Assembly: GCA_002719695.1 (NCBI GenBank)
Contig: PBEQ01000041.1
Location: 1-33,751, forward strand
Reading direction: 5' to 3'
From: a bacterium
Lineage (GTDB): Bacteria > Margulisbacteria > Marinamargulisbacteria > GCA-2716485 > GCA-002719695
Length of the DNA stretch: 33,751 bases
Positions 1 through 9,160 of the stretch are shown in pieces (position 1 is the first letter of the stretch; each line of letters starts with the position of its first letter). Below the pieces are notes generated by a model. The model saw only the letters and a program-made list of their open reading frames with translations, was not told where the DNA came from and searched no databases. Made by a program: the position numbers and the translations under genes.

Positions 1-2
1 TA

Positions 3-374
3 TTATTTCCTAGTCATGATTCATTGGGAGCTACGTTACCTACGGTATCATGGTTAGGGGCCTTTGTTTATGAGTTTTTGTTAACATGGTTTTTAATGAT
101 GGTTATTTTAAGTGTTGCTACGGGAGCTAAGGAAAAGGGTATGATGGCTGGTGTTGCGATTGGCGGAACGGTTGCTTTAGAAGCCTTATTTGGGGGACCT
201 ATTACAGGAGCGTCTATGAATCCTGCTCGGTCTTTAGGTCCTGCTTTGGTTTCTGGTTATGTTTCATCGTTATGGATTTATTTAGTTGCGACATCCTTAG
301 GAGCAGTGTTAGCTGTTCCGTGTTGTAAAGTCCTTCAAGGAGATAATTGTTGTTTGGCAGATGGTGGATGTTGA
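3..374 (+). CDS. Aquaporin (MIP family), C-terminal half, cut by window start
   Basis: The frame is open from the window edge, so the TTG at 24 in the ORF track is not the true start. This is the second half of a MIP channel in the inner membrane. It carries the second NPA box (SMNPARSLGPAL) and about three membrane segments. The residues that separate water channels from glycerol facilitators are mostly of water type: Ser after NPAR instead of Asp, Ala instead of Arg/Lys, then Tyr in LWIYL, although the next position is Leu as in glycerol channels. The tail is cysteine-rich (CCKVLQGDNCCLADGGC), which is unusual for the family. It lies upstream of glpK, which would suggest glycerol uptake, but the pore signature argues for water or another small neutral solute. 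Its coding strand is rich in G and T, unlike glpK on the same strand. Confidence 0.85.
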   Translation, partial: LFPSHDSLGATLPTVSWLGAFVYEFLLTWFLMMVILSVATGAKEKGMMAGVAIGGTVALEALFGGPITGASMNPARSLGPALVSGYVSSLWIYLVATSLGAVLAVPCCKVLQGDNCCLADGGC

Positions 375-403
375 GGATATTTTCTTCAAAAAAAGTGCCA
401 TTG

Positions 404-450
404 CGAGAATACTTTTAATGATTTTGGATCATTCTTGGGACATTTTTTTT
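404..450 (+). terminator. Possible intrinsic terminator of the aquaporin gene
   Basis: CGAGAAT (404-410) can pair with ATTCTTG (431-437, one G-U). An alternative inner hairpin is AATGAT/ATCATT. A run of eight T follows at 443-450. The stem is AT-rich and five bases separate it from the T run, so this is a weak call. Confidence 0.35.
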
Positions 451-847
451 TATCTACTATAAATATGGATCACTATATTGCAAACATACTAATTATCCTC
501 CCAAAAAATATTTTTTTGATACCTTTTTTCTAATTTTTATTTTTTAAACACAGATCTTCACATGTACGTATCGGCATTCTGGAAACTGAAGTATTATTTT
601 TTGGGCACGCACTATTAGATAACTGAGATAAAACAGAACCTTTCATACTAATCACATCATCAGGCCTTACAGCTGGCTTTTCTGATCACCTCATCTTTAA
701 TTGGTCCCGGATTCAGGAACCACCTACTACTGTACTAAATCCAACAATATCAACCACAGCCTTCGATAAATAACGCACACAAAACCCTTCACAGCTTACT
801 CCTAAAGTTACAAATCAAAGATTATATCATTTTAAAAAAAACTCGAC

Positions 848-853
848 TATAAT
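848..853 (+). promoter_or_regulatory. -10 box of the glp operon
   Basis: A perfect TATAAT ends 13 nt before the glpK ATG, predicting a leader of about six bases. No good -35 hexamer is seen at the right distance, and no Shine-Dalgarno precedes the ATG. Confidence 0.45.
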
Positions 854-866
854 AACTCTAATTCTC

Positions 867-2324
867 ATGATACTTACATTAGATTTAGGAACAACCAGTG
901 TGCGTTGTCTTGCCATAGATAAACAAGGAAACTGCATTACTCTATCCCAGCTAGAATTTACCCAACACTTCCCTCACCCTGCTTGGGTAGAACATGATAC
1001 TAATGAAATTTGGCAAAAAACACTCACTGTACTTCAAACCGTTTTAGAGCAACTTCCCTCTACCCCTTCAGGAATCGCAATCACAAATCAACGAGAGACC
1101 GTTATCGCGTGGGAAAAATCAACTGGAACACCCTTACATCATGGCATTGTCTGGCAATGTCGGCGTACAGCTCAACGCATATCAAAGCTCTCAGAAAATG
1201 ACAAAGTGCTTATTAAACAAAAAACCGGCTTAATTCCCGATGCCTATTTTTCAGCATCAAAAATAGAATGGCTTTATTCCCATTGTGATGCTATAAAAAC
1301 AGCTGCTAAACATAATGATCTGTGTTTTGGAACGATTGATTCTTGGATTTTGTTTAATTTATCACAAACCAACGTTTTTAAAACCGACACCTCCAATGCA
1401 TCTCGTACAATGTTAGTAAATTTAGAAACTCAAGATTACGATCAAGAACTATTAGATCTTTTTCAAATTAACCGCTCTTGGTTACCCGATATCCATCAAA
1501 GCAATGCCTTATTTGACTATAGCAACGAACAAATCACACAAACACCACTCCCAATTCACGCCATTTTAGGCGATCAGCAAGCTGCTTTATTTGCCAATTG
1601 TGGCAACGATCCCTCTAAAATAAAGAACACCTACGGCACTGGCTTATTTATTGCTTCAAGTACTGGAAATAAGATTATTCATACCCCAAAATTATTAGCA
1701 ACAATTGGCTGGACCATAAATAACGAAACAACCTATGCCCTCGAAGGCAGTATTTTTGTTGGAGGTTCAGCAATTCAATGGTGTCGAGACCAACTCAATT
1801 TAATTAGTACTGCCGAAGAATCATCTAGTCTTGCTCAAGAAATTTCAAATAACGATAATGTTTATTTTGTACCTGCGCTTACAGGTCTAGGAGCCCCCCA
1901 TTGGGATTCCTCTGCTCGTGGCCTATTTATTGGATTAACTCGTGGAACCACCAAAGCCCATATGATTCGAGCCGTTCTGGAATCGCTGGCTTACCAAACC
2001 AAAGATGTCTGTTCTATTATCACTCAAAGCATCCCTAATATAGCCTCGTTAATCGTAGATGGCGGTGCTTCACAAAATGAATTTTTAATGCAATTTCAAG
2101 CAGACATCTTAGGTATTCCAGTAACAAAATCATCCATTACGGAAGTTACTGCGTATGGCGTTGCAGGCGTCGCTGGGGTTACATTAAATCTCTTTTCAGA
2201 AGCTGAATTTCGACACTTTTTTAAAAGAACCAAACAGTATAAACCCATGTTTGATACCAGCCAAATTGACGTATATTATTCACAATGGATTCAAGCAGTA
2301 CAACGAAGTCGTCAATGGGTTTAA
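867..2324 (+). CDS. glpK: Glycerol kinase
   Basis: Phosphorylates glycerol to sn-glycerol-3-phosphate with ATP in the cytoplasm. The 485-residue FGGY-family protein is close to the usual ~500. Visible motifs are the N-terminal phosphate loop LDLGTTSVRC, the GlpK signature GITNQRETVIAWEKSTG, GDQQAALF with the catalytic-base Asp, and the C-terminal ATPase-fold motif DGGASQNEFLMQF. The start at 867 gives the expected N-terminus right before the first beta strand. It is the first gene of a glp operon and its end overlaps the start of glpD. Because glpD is broken, the product may now feed phospholipid synthesis rather than glycolysis; that is inference. Confidence 0.95.
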   Translation: MILTLDLGTTSVRCLAIDKQGNCITLSQLEFTQHFPHPAWVEHDTNEIWQKTLTVLQTVLEQLPSTPSGIAITNQRETVIAWEKSTGTPLHHGIVWQCRRTAQRISKLSENDKVLIKQKTGLIPDAYFSASKIEWLYSHCDAIKTAAKHNDLCFGTIDSWILFNLSQTNVFKTDTSNASRTMLVNLETQDYDQELLDLFQINRSWLPDIHQSNALFDYSNEQITQTPLPIHAILGDQQAALFANCGNDPSKIKNTYGTGLFIASSTGNKIIHTPKLLATIGWTINNETTYALEGSIFVGGSAIQWCRDQLNLISTAEESSSLAQEISNNDNVYFVPALTGLGAPHWDSSARGLFIGLTRGTTKAHMIRAVLESLAYQTKDVCSIITQSIPNIASLIVDGGASQNEFLMQFQADILGIPVTKSSITEVTAYGVAGVAGVTLNLFSEAEFRHFFKRTKQYKPMFDTSQIDVYYSQWIQAVQRSRQWV

Positions 2325-3499
2325 ATCAAGACTCACCCTTTGATTTAATCATTATTGGGGGCGGTATTAACGGAGCAAGTATTGCCAGAGATGCCACATT
2401 AAGAGGATTACATGTTTGTTTAATAGAAAAAAATACATTTGGTTCGGGAACATCCTCACGATCAACAAAGTTAGCTCATGGTGGATTACGATATTTAGAA
2501 CATTTTGAATTTTCGTTAGTCCATGAATCACTAAGAGAACGTCATCTATTACTACAAAATGCACCAAATTATGTAAAACCTTTAAAATTTGTCTATCCAA
2601 TCTACAAAAATGGAGCTAGATCCTTTTTAAAAGTACGGTGTGGCATGTGGCTATATTCTTTACTAGCAAAAACATCAACCTTACCAAAATACAGAACTCT
2701 AAATAAACCAGAGCTATTAAAACAGTGCCCCTTATTAAAGAATGAGCATTTAATTGGAGGCATTGAATACTTTGATGCCCAAATGAAAGATTATGAACTC
2801 GTATTAGCCAATGTTAGTGATGCTAAAGAACACGGTTTAGTATCATATGAAAATACTACTGTAATAAATTTAATAAAATCGAACGATAAATGTGCTGGCG
2901 TAATAATTAAATCAAATGAAACAAATCAAAAAATTTATGGATCTATTGTATTAAATGCAACAGGTCCGTGGTGCAATGAATTAAGTAAACTTGATGAACC
3001 TTCTGCAAAACCGCTTGTAGCTCCCACAAAAGGCTCTCATATCATCATTCCATCGTTAGGATTAACGCATGCATTAACCTTAGAAGTCCCAATGGATAAG
3101 CGAATGTTTTTTATGATTCCTTGGGAAGATAATACTCTCATTGGTACAACAGACACACCTTATAATGGGGACCCAAACACATTAATCGTTACAAAAGATG
3201 AAAAAAATTACTTGTTAAATGCCATTAATTACTACCTTACAGATAAAACCATCACCATGAATGACATTATTGATAGCTTTGCTGGACTCAGACCGTTACA
3301 ATAATCAGAAAAAGCAGCATCCAAGCGTAGTCGTGATTTTTCTTTACTTGAATCAAATAGCGGATTATTACACCTATTTGGCGGTAAATATACATCATTT
3401 CGCTACATGGCAGAAACAACTGTAAACTATATCGTTTCAAAACACCCTACCCCTAAACAGTTTTACCCCTGCTCAACTCAATCAAGAACACTAAATTAA
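2315..3499 (+). pseudogene. glpD: Glycerol-3-phosphate dehydrogenase, interrupted by in-frame TAA and lacking its C-terminal domain
   Basis: FAD-dependent enzyme family converting glycerol-3-phosphate to dihydroxyacetone phosphate. The ATG at 2315, overlapping the glpK stop, fits better than 2285 because it places the FAD fold IIGGGINGASIARD near the N-terminus. Further motifs are GSGTSSRSTKLAHGGLRYLE and NATGPWCNE. The reading frame hits TAA at 3302-3304 right after SFAGLRPLQ. The same frame then continues with SEKAASKRSRDF and the conserved FAD-domain end LFGGKYTSFRYMAE, stopping at 3497-3499. So a single nonsense codon splits a conserved region. The final PCSTQSRTL resembles the linker into the usual C-terminal domain, and that ~100-residue domain is absent. 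It is either a decaying gene, a real short form, or a sequence error at the stop. Confidence 0.85.
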
Positions 3500-3508
3500 A
3501 CTAGTAAT

Positions 3509-4291
3509 ATGTTTCAAAAATCCTATATCTCAGTTGGTTCACATCGAGGTTTAACATCATCAAAACAAGCCAATATTTATCCAAACACCATTGCTGCTTT
3601 TGAAACAATTCATCAAAATAAAGCCGATTATTGGGAATGTGATTGCATCATGACAAAGGATCAAGAAATAGTTTTGTTTCATGACGCAACATTTAACAAC
3701 ACTCCCATCATTGATTTATCATCAAACATACTTACACAGTCAGATTACCAAATTGAAACTTTAGATAGTTTCTTAAACCAATTTGTAAATCATCCTAAAC
3801 AATTTTCAACCACCATAACCCTCTGCTTAGAATTAAAATTCTATCACTCTAATGATACATTAAAAAAAACATTTTCAAATAACGTTATCAAAATTTTAAA
3901 AAAATTCAAACTCGATAAAAATGTTATTATTATAAGCTTTGATCCAGATTTACTAAACCACATTTATGAAGCAAGCAACACCTACCCCCTAGGACTAAAT
4001 TTAAAGCTTATCCCAAAAAGAAAACCCTATAACACACTCTCAAAAAAAGCCCTAAATCACTCAATCATATCAAAACTAACCTACTGCTGCCCTCATATTG
4101 ACAGTTTAGATCATAAATCACTCCCTAATTTGCCAAAACTAATTTGGGAATCTAAAGGCGAAACTCAAATTCTTAATCATCTTGAACACATCATTAAAAA
4201 AGAATCGTTATCAAAATTTTTTAATAAATATAATATTAAAGGGTTTACAACAAATACTGTAGAAGCTGTATACAACCTTATTTATAAATAA
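3509..4291 (+). CDS. glpQ: Glycerophosphodiester phosphodiesterase (cytoplasmic)
   Basis: Hydrolyses glycerophosphodiesters, from lipid turnover, to glycerol-3-phosphate and an alcohol. The 260-residue protein has the GDPD TIM-barrel signature: SHRG (H12, R13), PNTIAAFE, the metal ligands in WECDC (E43, D45), FHD (H58, D59), CLELK, and a C-terminal GFTTNTVEAV in place of the common G-x-x-T-N. No signal peptide is seen, so it is a cytosolic UgpQ-like form. It lies nine bases after the remnant of glpD and closes the operon. Together with glpK it supplies glycerol-3-phosphate from two sources. Confidence 0.9.
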   Translation: MFQKSYISVGSHRGLTSSKQANIYPNTIAAFETIHQNKADYWECDCIMTKDQEIVLFHDATFNNTPIIDLSSNILTQSDYQIETLDSFLNQFVNHPKQFSTTITLCLELKFYHSNDTLKKTFSNNVIKILKKFKLDKNVIIISFDPDLLNHIYEASNTYPLGLNLKLIPKRKPYNTLSKKALNHSIISKLTYCCPHIDSLDHKSLPNLPKLIWESKGETQILNHLEHIIKKESLSKFFNKYNIKGFTTNTVEAVYNLIYK

Positions 4292-4310
4292 AAAAAATCT
4301 AGATTTTAAA

Positions 4311-4724
4311 CTAGTTTTCTAACAACAAAAGAATATCCTGATTAAATTTATCATATACCTCAATTTTATAAACACGTGTTGTCGCATCATATACATAAGT
4401 AATTTTTCCTGACATGTCTTGATTAGATAATGCTTGATTGGTAAATGGATTTATAGGAATTTTTTTTAATAACAACTCATCTTTTAATAATAGAAGCAAA
4501 CTATCAATACCATCTAATTCAGGATAGACTCCATGATATAAAAAAAATGTTTCTAAAGCCATCTGAATAGAATAAGCTGTTTGTTTTAAATTAGAATACT
4601 TTGCATGTATTTGTAATCTAGAGTAGTTAGGAATAACAATACTAGATAAAACAGCACTAATTATTAAAACAACAACTAACTCAATAATAGTTAGACCTAT
4701 ACTAAATGCTTTTGATTCTATCAC
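4311..4724 (-). CDS. Type IV pilin / type II pseudopilin-like protein
   Basis: Prepilin for a surface filament or pseudopilus. The ORF track starts at 4787, but a GTG at 4724 that overlaps the upstream stop as GTGA is the better start. It gives a short basic leader (MIESKAFSIG) followed by the prepilin cleavage motif G|LTIIELVVVLIISAVL with the conserved Glu at +5. The result is 137 residues: one N-terminal hydrophobic helix, then a small soluble domain with FLYHGVYPELDG and INPF, as in GspG/PilA-type subunits. It is translationally coupled to the PilC/GspF-like gene. No assembly ATPase or prepilin peptidase is in the window, so those must be encoded elsewhere. Confidence 0.82.
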   Translation of the reverse strand: MIESKAFSIGLTIIELVVVLIISAVLSSIVIPNYSRLQIHAKYSNLKQTAYSIQMALETFFLYHGVYPELDGIDSLLLLLKDELLLKKIPINPFTNQALSNQDMSGKITYVYDATTRVYKIEVYDKFNQDILLLLEN

Positions 4725-5704
4725 AATGCAAATTCCAATAACTGAATAAACGGCTGCAGAGTAATATAAAACCCCATCAAAATGCATAGGGCTGTAATTA
4801 CCAAGAAAAACAACGTAAGTAGTGAAGAAAATTTTTCAACAAACGATGCAAATCTATCGTGATATGATTGAATAACATAACGTATCGCAAAGTCTAACTT
4901 GTTAGCTATTATTCCCTGCTCAATAATATACTCATATTGCTTATTTTGTAACAAAGCATGAAAGGCCTCTTGATAAGAATGATCATATAGCACCATAGAT
5001 TGAAATTTTACAAATCGATTATTTAATTCTTCTTTAGAATTTTTCACACTAACCAACGATGCGATATCTTTTAATGACATCCCTTGGTTACTTAATGACT
5101 CAATTATTGCTAAAAATTCTTTTATCATAAAGTCTTGCTTCATAGGAGAAATTAAAAAGTAAAAAAACTGCCTAGCACTCCTAAAAAAAAGAAGATTTAA
5201 ACACAATATTACAACCATAATAAACAGGCCATACTGAGTGAATAACGTAAATATTCCTTGATAAAAGTCTAACCATCCAGGATTTGGAGCATTAAACTGA
5301 ACCAACATTGCAGCAATCTTAGGAATAAGGCCAATACCAATAAATCCAGTTAGAAAACAGACTAAAATCATCAACAAAAAAGGCTTAAAACTCTTTTTAA
5401 TTAACAATAAATAAACATCACGCCTACGCTGTAATTCCTCAACCTTAAATTGGATCCAATGGGTAATACCAATATTACTTACCTCGCAAATAAGAAATGA
5501 ATAACGCTGCAATATATCACTAACTGACTGGACAAATGTAAGACCATTATTAAGATCATGCCTAATTGGAGCAATATAAGAATGTTTAAAAACCAAATCT
5601 TCTTCCAAAACATCTAACGCCTGCTTCTCGGATAACCCAATTGTAACTAAATCATTCAACGCTGATAAAAACTGTATTAAAGACTGCTTAGGAACAATAT
5701 TCAT
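4721..5704 (-). CDS. Type IV pilus / type II secretion platform protein (PilC/GspF/ComGB-like)
   Basis: Inner-membrane platform on which pilins are assembled. The 327-residue protein is shorter than typical PilC/GspF (~400). It shows two T2SSF-like repeats: residues ~10-130 (LNDLVTIGLSEKQALDVLEE, then membrane segment ~108-128) and ~190-320 (EFLAIIESLSNQGMSLKDI, then membrane segment ~294-318). A further membrane segment lies at ~157-175. The C-terminal GFYITLQPFIQLLEF resembles the family's terminal segment. It is the first gene of a two-gene operon with the pilin and has its own promoter, divergent from the repressor gene. Homology is by pattern, and ComGB-type proteins look closest in size. 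Confidence 0.72.
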   Translation of the reverse strand: MNIVPKQSLIQFLSALNDLVTIGLSEKQALDVLEEDLVFKHSYIAPIRHDLNNGLTFVQSVSDILQRYSFLICEVSNIGITHWIQFKVEELQRRRDVYLLLIKKSFKPFLLMILVCFLTGFIGIGLIPKIAAMLVQFNAPNPGWLDFYQGIFTLFTQYGLFIMVVILCLNLLFFRSARQFFYFLISPMKQDFMIKEFLAIIESLSNQGMSLKDIASLVSVKNSKEELNNRFVKFQSMVLYDHSYQEAFHALLQNKQYEYIIEQGIIANKLDFAIRYVIQSYHDRFASFVEKFSSLLTLFFLVITALCILMGFYITLQPFIQLLEFAL

Positions 5705-5711
5705 GTATATA

Positions 5712-5740
5712 ATATTAAAAAAATATTTATATTACGTCAA
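5712..5740 (-). promoter_or_regulatory. Promoter of the pilin operon, leaderless layout
   Basis: On the minus strand TTGACG, a 17-bp spacer and TAATAT end seven bases before the ATG at 5704. Transcription would start at or within a base or two of the start codon. No Shine-Dalgarno is present. Confidence 0.6.
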
Positions 5741-5835
5741 ATAATTTTATAAATAAAATAATAAAACATAAAATACAATCAATTTTTTCTTTATTAAGCA
5801 AAGAACCCCCATATTGTGAATAACGGTCAAAAAAA

Positions 5836-5865
5836 TTACACTAATACCAAGAAATCTGTTATACT
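5836..5865 (+). promoter_or_regulatory. Promoter of the S24-type repressor gene
   Basis: TTACAC, 18 bp, TATACT. A leader of ~19 nt follows, with GAGGTG placed six bases before the TTG start. This gene therefore uses a normal Shine-Dalgarno, unlike the divergent pilin operon. Confidence 0.5.
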
Positions 5866-5890
5866 ATTAAGTGAAATTGAGGTGTTTTAA

Positions 5891-6520
5891 TTGTCACTCA
5901 CTAACTTACTACAATTAAATAGAAAATCCAAAAAACTCACATTAATGAACATTGTTGAGAAAACAGGATTAAGTTATGGAAAAGTGTACCGTATTTTTAA
6001 TGGCTCCATCGAAAAACCAACCCCCAACAGCCTAAAGCAACTCGCAAAAGCACTTCAACTTGATTACAGTTATTTATTTCAAAAAGCAGGATATATTCAC
6101 AAAGAAACAAAAACAAGCCAAACAAAAACATCATTAATTCCAATTTTAAGTTGGGATTTTTGTTATCTGGCATTTCCATTTCAAGAACCACTTAGCGCAG
6201 GTCTTTCCGATAAACATATTCCATACCATAGAAATATAAAAGATGGGTTTGCTATATCAGTAGATTCTAAACACTCATTATTTCCTTACTTCTGCAGTAA
6301 CGATACACTTATATGTGAACCACATTGCCCTCCAAAAGAAAATGATACTGTAATATTTATTAACACCCAAACTAACCAATTTAACTACGGATTATATAAA
6401 AAAAACAAAAATAATCCGTATATTAGCTCCCTCCATCAACAAGATACCGCCGATATTATTCTAAATGAATCTCTCCAAGATATTATTCTAGGCACTATTA
6501 TTTCACATATGAAAAGTTGA
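5891..6520 (+). CDS. LexA/CI-like transcriptional repressor (XRE helix-turn-helix plus S24-like domain)
   Basis: A 209-residue DNA-binding regulator. Residues ~16-66 form an XRE-type helix-turn-helix (MNIVEKTGLSYGKVYRIFNG). A linker follows, then an S24-like domain (~100-205). The linker contains Ala-Gly (PLSAGLSD, A103-G104), the bond cut in self-cleaving LexA/UmuD relatives. A serine (S129 in KHSLFPYF) sits where the catalytic Ser is expected. The catalytic Lys position seems to read Gly (FNYGLYKK), so self-cleavage is doubtful. The TTG start is supported by GAGGTG six bases upstream. It lies between the pilin operon and gap-pgk and could control either; no operator was recognised. Confidence 0.78.
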   Translation: MSLTNLLQLNRKSKKLTLMNIVEKTGLSYGKVYRIFNGSIEKPTPNSLKQLAKALQLDYSYLFQKAGYIHKETKTSQTKTSLIPILSWDFCYLAFPFQEPLSAGLSDKHIPYHRNIKDGFAISVDSKHSLFPYFCSNDTLICEPHCPPKENDTVIFINTQTNQFNYGLYKKNKNNPYISSLHQQDTADIILNESLQDIILGTIISHMKS

Positions 6521-6555
6521 TTTTTTGGCGTTATTTTTTTATAGTTAATACCTAA

Positions 6556-7587
<1,032 letters not shown>

Positions 7588-7589
7588 GA

Positions 7590-8789
7590 ATGCACAAAGC
7601 ATCCATCACAGATCTAACAGCTCAAAACTTAGGTAACAAAACAGTTTTAATACGCGTAGATTTTAATGTCCCTATTAAAGATGGAATTATAACAGATGAT
7701 TCACGCATAAAAGCAGCTCTGCCAACATTAAATTACTTATTAGAAAATGGAGCACGTTGTGTTATTGCATCCCATTTAGGACGCCCAAAAGGCAAAAAAG
7801 ATTCCTCATTAAGCTTGCAACCTATTGCCAAGCATTTATCAGATTTAATGAATCAAAATGTGTTTATGTGTCATGATTGTATTGGAGAAACTACCGCATC
7901 ATCCATAAAAAACCAGCCCCATCATTCCGTTTTTTTATTAGAAAATGTTCGTTTTTACAAAGAAGAAGAAAATAACGATGAACATTTCGCTAAACAACTT
8001 GCCTCTTTAGCTGATATTTTTGTTCAGGATGCGTTTGGAACAGCTCATAGAGCTCATGCATCTACCGCAGGAGTCGCAAACTTTCTTCCATCTTACTCAG
8101 GTTTACTTGTAAAAAAAGAATTAACATTTTTACAAAGTGTTTTTGATTCACCAGAAAGACCCTTATTAGCCATAGTAGGTGGAGCCAAGGTATCTACAAA
8201 AATAGGCGTACTAGAACACTTATTAGAAAGTGTAGATTATCTTGTGATAGGAGGTGGAATGGCCTTTACTTTTTTAAAGGCTCAGGGATATTCCATAGGA
8301 AAATCATTATGTGAGGATGATAAATGCGAATTGGCACAAAATTTATTAGATAAAGCCATATCGTTAAATAAATCTATTTTATTGCCCTTAGATTTAGTGG
8401 TTAGCAGCTCTCTTGATGAAACAAATGATATACACACTGTCGATATACAATCAATTCCAGATAACATGATGGGCCTAGATGTTGGACCTAAAACCATCGA
8501 AGCAATAGATAACTTAATTAGTCTATCAAAAACCATTTTATGGAACGGGCCCCTTGGTGTTTTCGAAATTGATGCCTTTTCCAAAGGAACATGCGATATT
8601 GCCAAAAAGTTAGCGTCCTCTGATGCTATAACTATTATTGGTGGAGGCGATTCCGTAGCTGCCGTCCAAAAAATTAATCAAGCAAATTATATGAACCACA
8701 TCTCCACAGGAGGAGGCGCTTGTTTAGAATATTTAGAAGGAAAAGAATTACCAGGAATTGCCTGCATTAAAGAAAAGGAAACCATATGA
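7590..8789 (+). CDS. pgk: Phosphoglycerate kinase
   Basis: Transfers phosphate from 1,3-bisphosphoglycerate to ADP, the step after Gap. Its 399 residues match the family. Motifs are VLIRVDFNVPI, ASHLGRPKG, LLENVRFYKEEE, ILWNGPLGVFE, GGGDSVAAV and STGGGACLEYLEGKELPG at the C-terminal nucleotide site. It starts two bases after gap, and its TGA overlaps the next ATG (ATGA), so translation of the DUF5665 gene is coupled to it. Confidence 0.97.
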   Translation: MHKASITDLTAQNLGNKTVLIRVDFNVPIKDGIITDDSRIKAALPTLNYLLENGARCVIASHLGRPKGKKDSSLSLQPIAKHLSDLMNQNVFMCHDCIGETTASSIKNQPHHSVFLLENVRFYKEEENNDEHFAKQLASLADIFVQDAFGTAHRAHASTAGVANFLPSYSGLLVKKELTFLQSVFDSPERPLLAIVGGAKVSTKIGVLEHLLESVDYLVIGGGMAFTFLKAQGYSIGKSLCEDDKCELAQNLLDKAISLNKSILLPLDLVVSSSLDETNDIHTVDIQSIPDNMMGLDVGPKTIEAIDNLISLSKTILWNGPLGVFEIDAFSKGTCDIAKKLASSDAITIIGGGDSVAAVQKINQANYMNHISTGGGACLEYLEGKELPGIACIKEKETI

Positions 8790-9160
8790 GTCAGGTTAAT
8801 GAATTAAAAAAAGCATTAGAAAACCTATCGTCAAAAGAACATGTCATTTCAAAAGAAGCAACGTTTGCAAAAGAATCCATCCAAGAAAGCTATCAGAAAA
8901 AAAGTGCTCGTGATGTAATCGAAAAACAAACAGTTATGATGGATGAATTTAATACATCGATAACACTCCTAATGGATATTTTTTCTCAATCTCGATTTGA
9001 TAGTATCATGAGCTTTATTGCTAATCCTTTAAGACTAATTATTATTAATTTTTTTATTGCGTGCTTTAAAGGCATGGGCTTTGCTTTTGGCGTTATTATT
9101 GTAGCAATGTTATTAACACGTGTTTTTGCACCCGATCTTATCCAACTGTTTATCAACTAA
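8786..9160 (+). CDS. Small membrane protein, DUF5665-like
   Basis: A 124-residue protein of unknown function. The first ~75 residues are polar, Lys/Glu-rich and probably helical. The C-terminal part has NPLRLIIINFFIACFKGMGFAFG followed by a hydrophobic segment (~97-113). That pattern matches my memory of DUF5665, a small family with an R-L-x-x-x-N-F-x-x-G-x-x-x-G-x-G motif. It is coupled to pgk by ATGA and followed directly by lspA. The position suggests an envelope role but does not prove it. Confidence 0.65.
   Translation: MSQVNELKKALENLSSKEHVISKEATFAKESIQESYQKKSARDVIEKQTVMMDEFNTSITLLMDIFSQSRFDSIMSFIANPLRLIIINFFIACFKGMGFAFGVIIVAMLLTRVFAPDLIQLFIN

Larger units (their letters stand above)
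375..866. other. Gene-free 490-bp gap with base-skew flip
   Basis: No ORF, tRNA or known RNA is recognised here. It holds the possible aquaporin terminator, an A/T palindrome near 502-515, and a weak hairpin (ATCAG 659-663 with CTGAT 682-686). At its right end is a -10 box for glpK. The + strand is G- and T-rich to its left, and C- and A-rich from about 480 onward. No dif-like site was recognised by eye. Confidence 0.6.

Noticed and set aside
659-686. Hairpin (ATCAG/CTGAT with inner GCC/GGC) as a possible riboswitch or small RNA before glpK
   Set aside because: Short, with an unpaired TTTT bulge, no known riboswitch core and no promoter in front.
3302-3304. Stop-codon reassignment or selenocysteine to explain the glpD interruption
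   Set aside because: The codon is TAA, not TGA, and TAA, TAG and TGA all serve as normal stops in neighbouring genes.
4294-4317. Palindromes AAAATCTAGATTTT and AAACTAGTTT between glpQ and the pilin gene, as a bidirectional terminator
   Set aside because: Almost pure A/T with no loop and weak stems; such palindromes are expected by chance in this composition.
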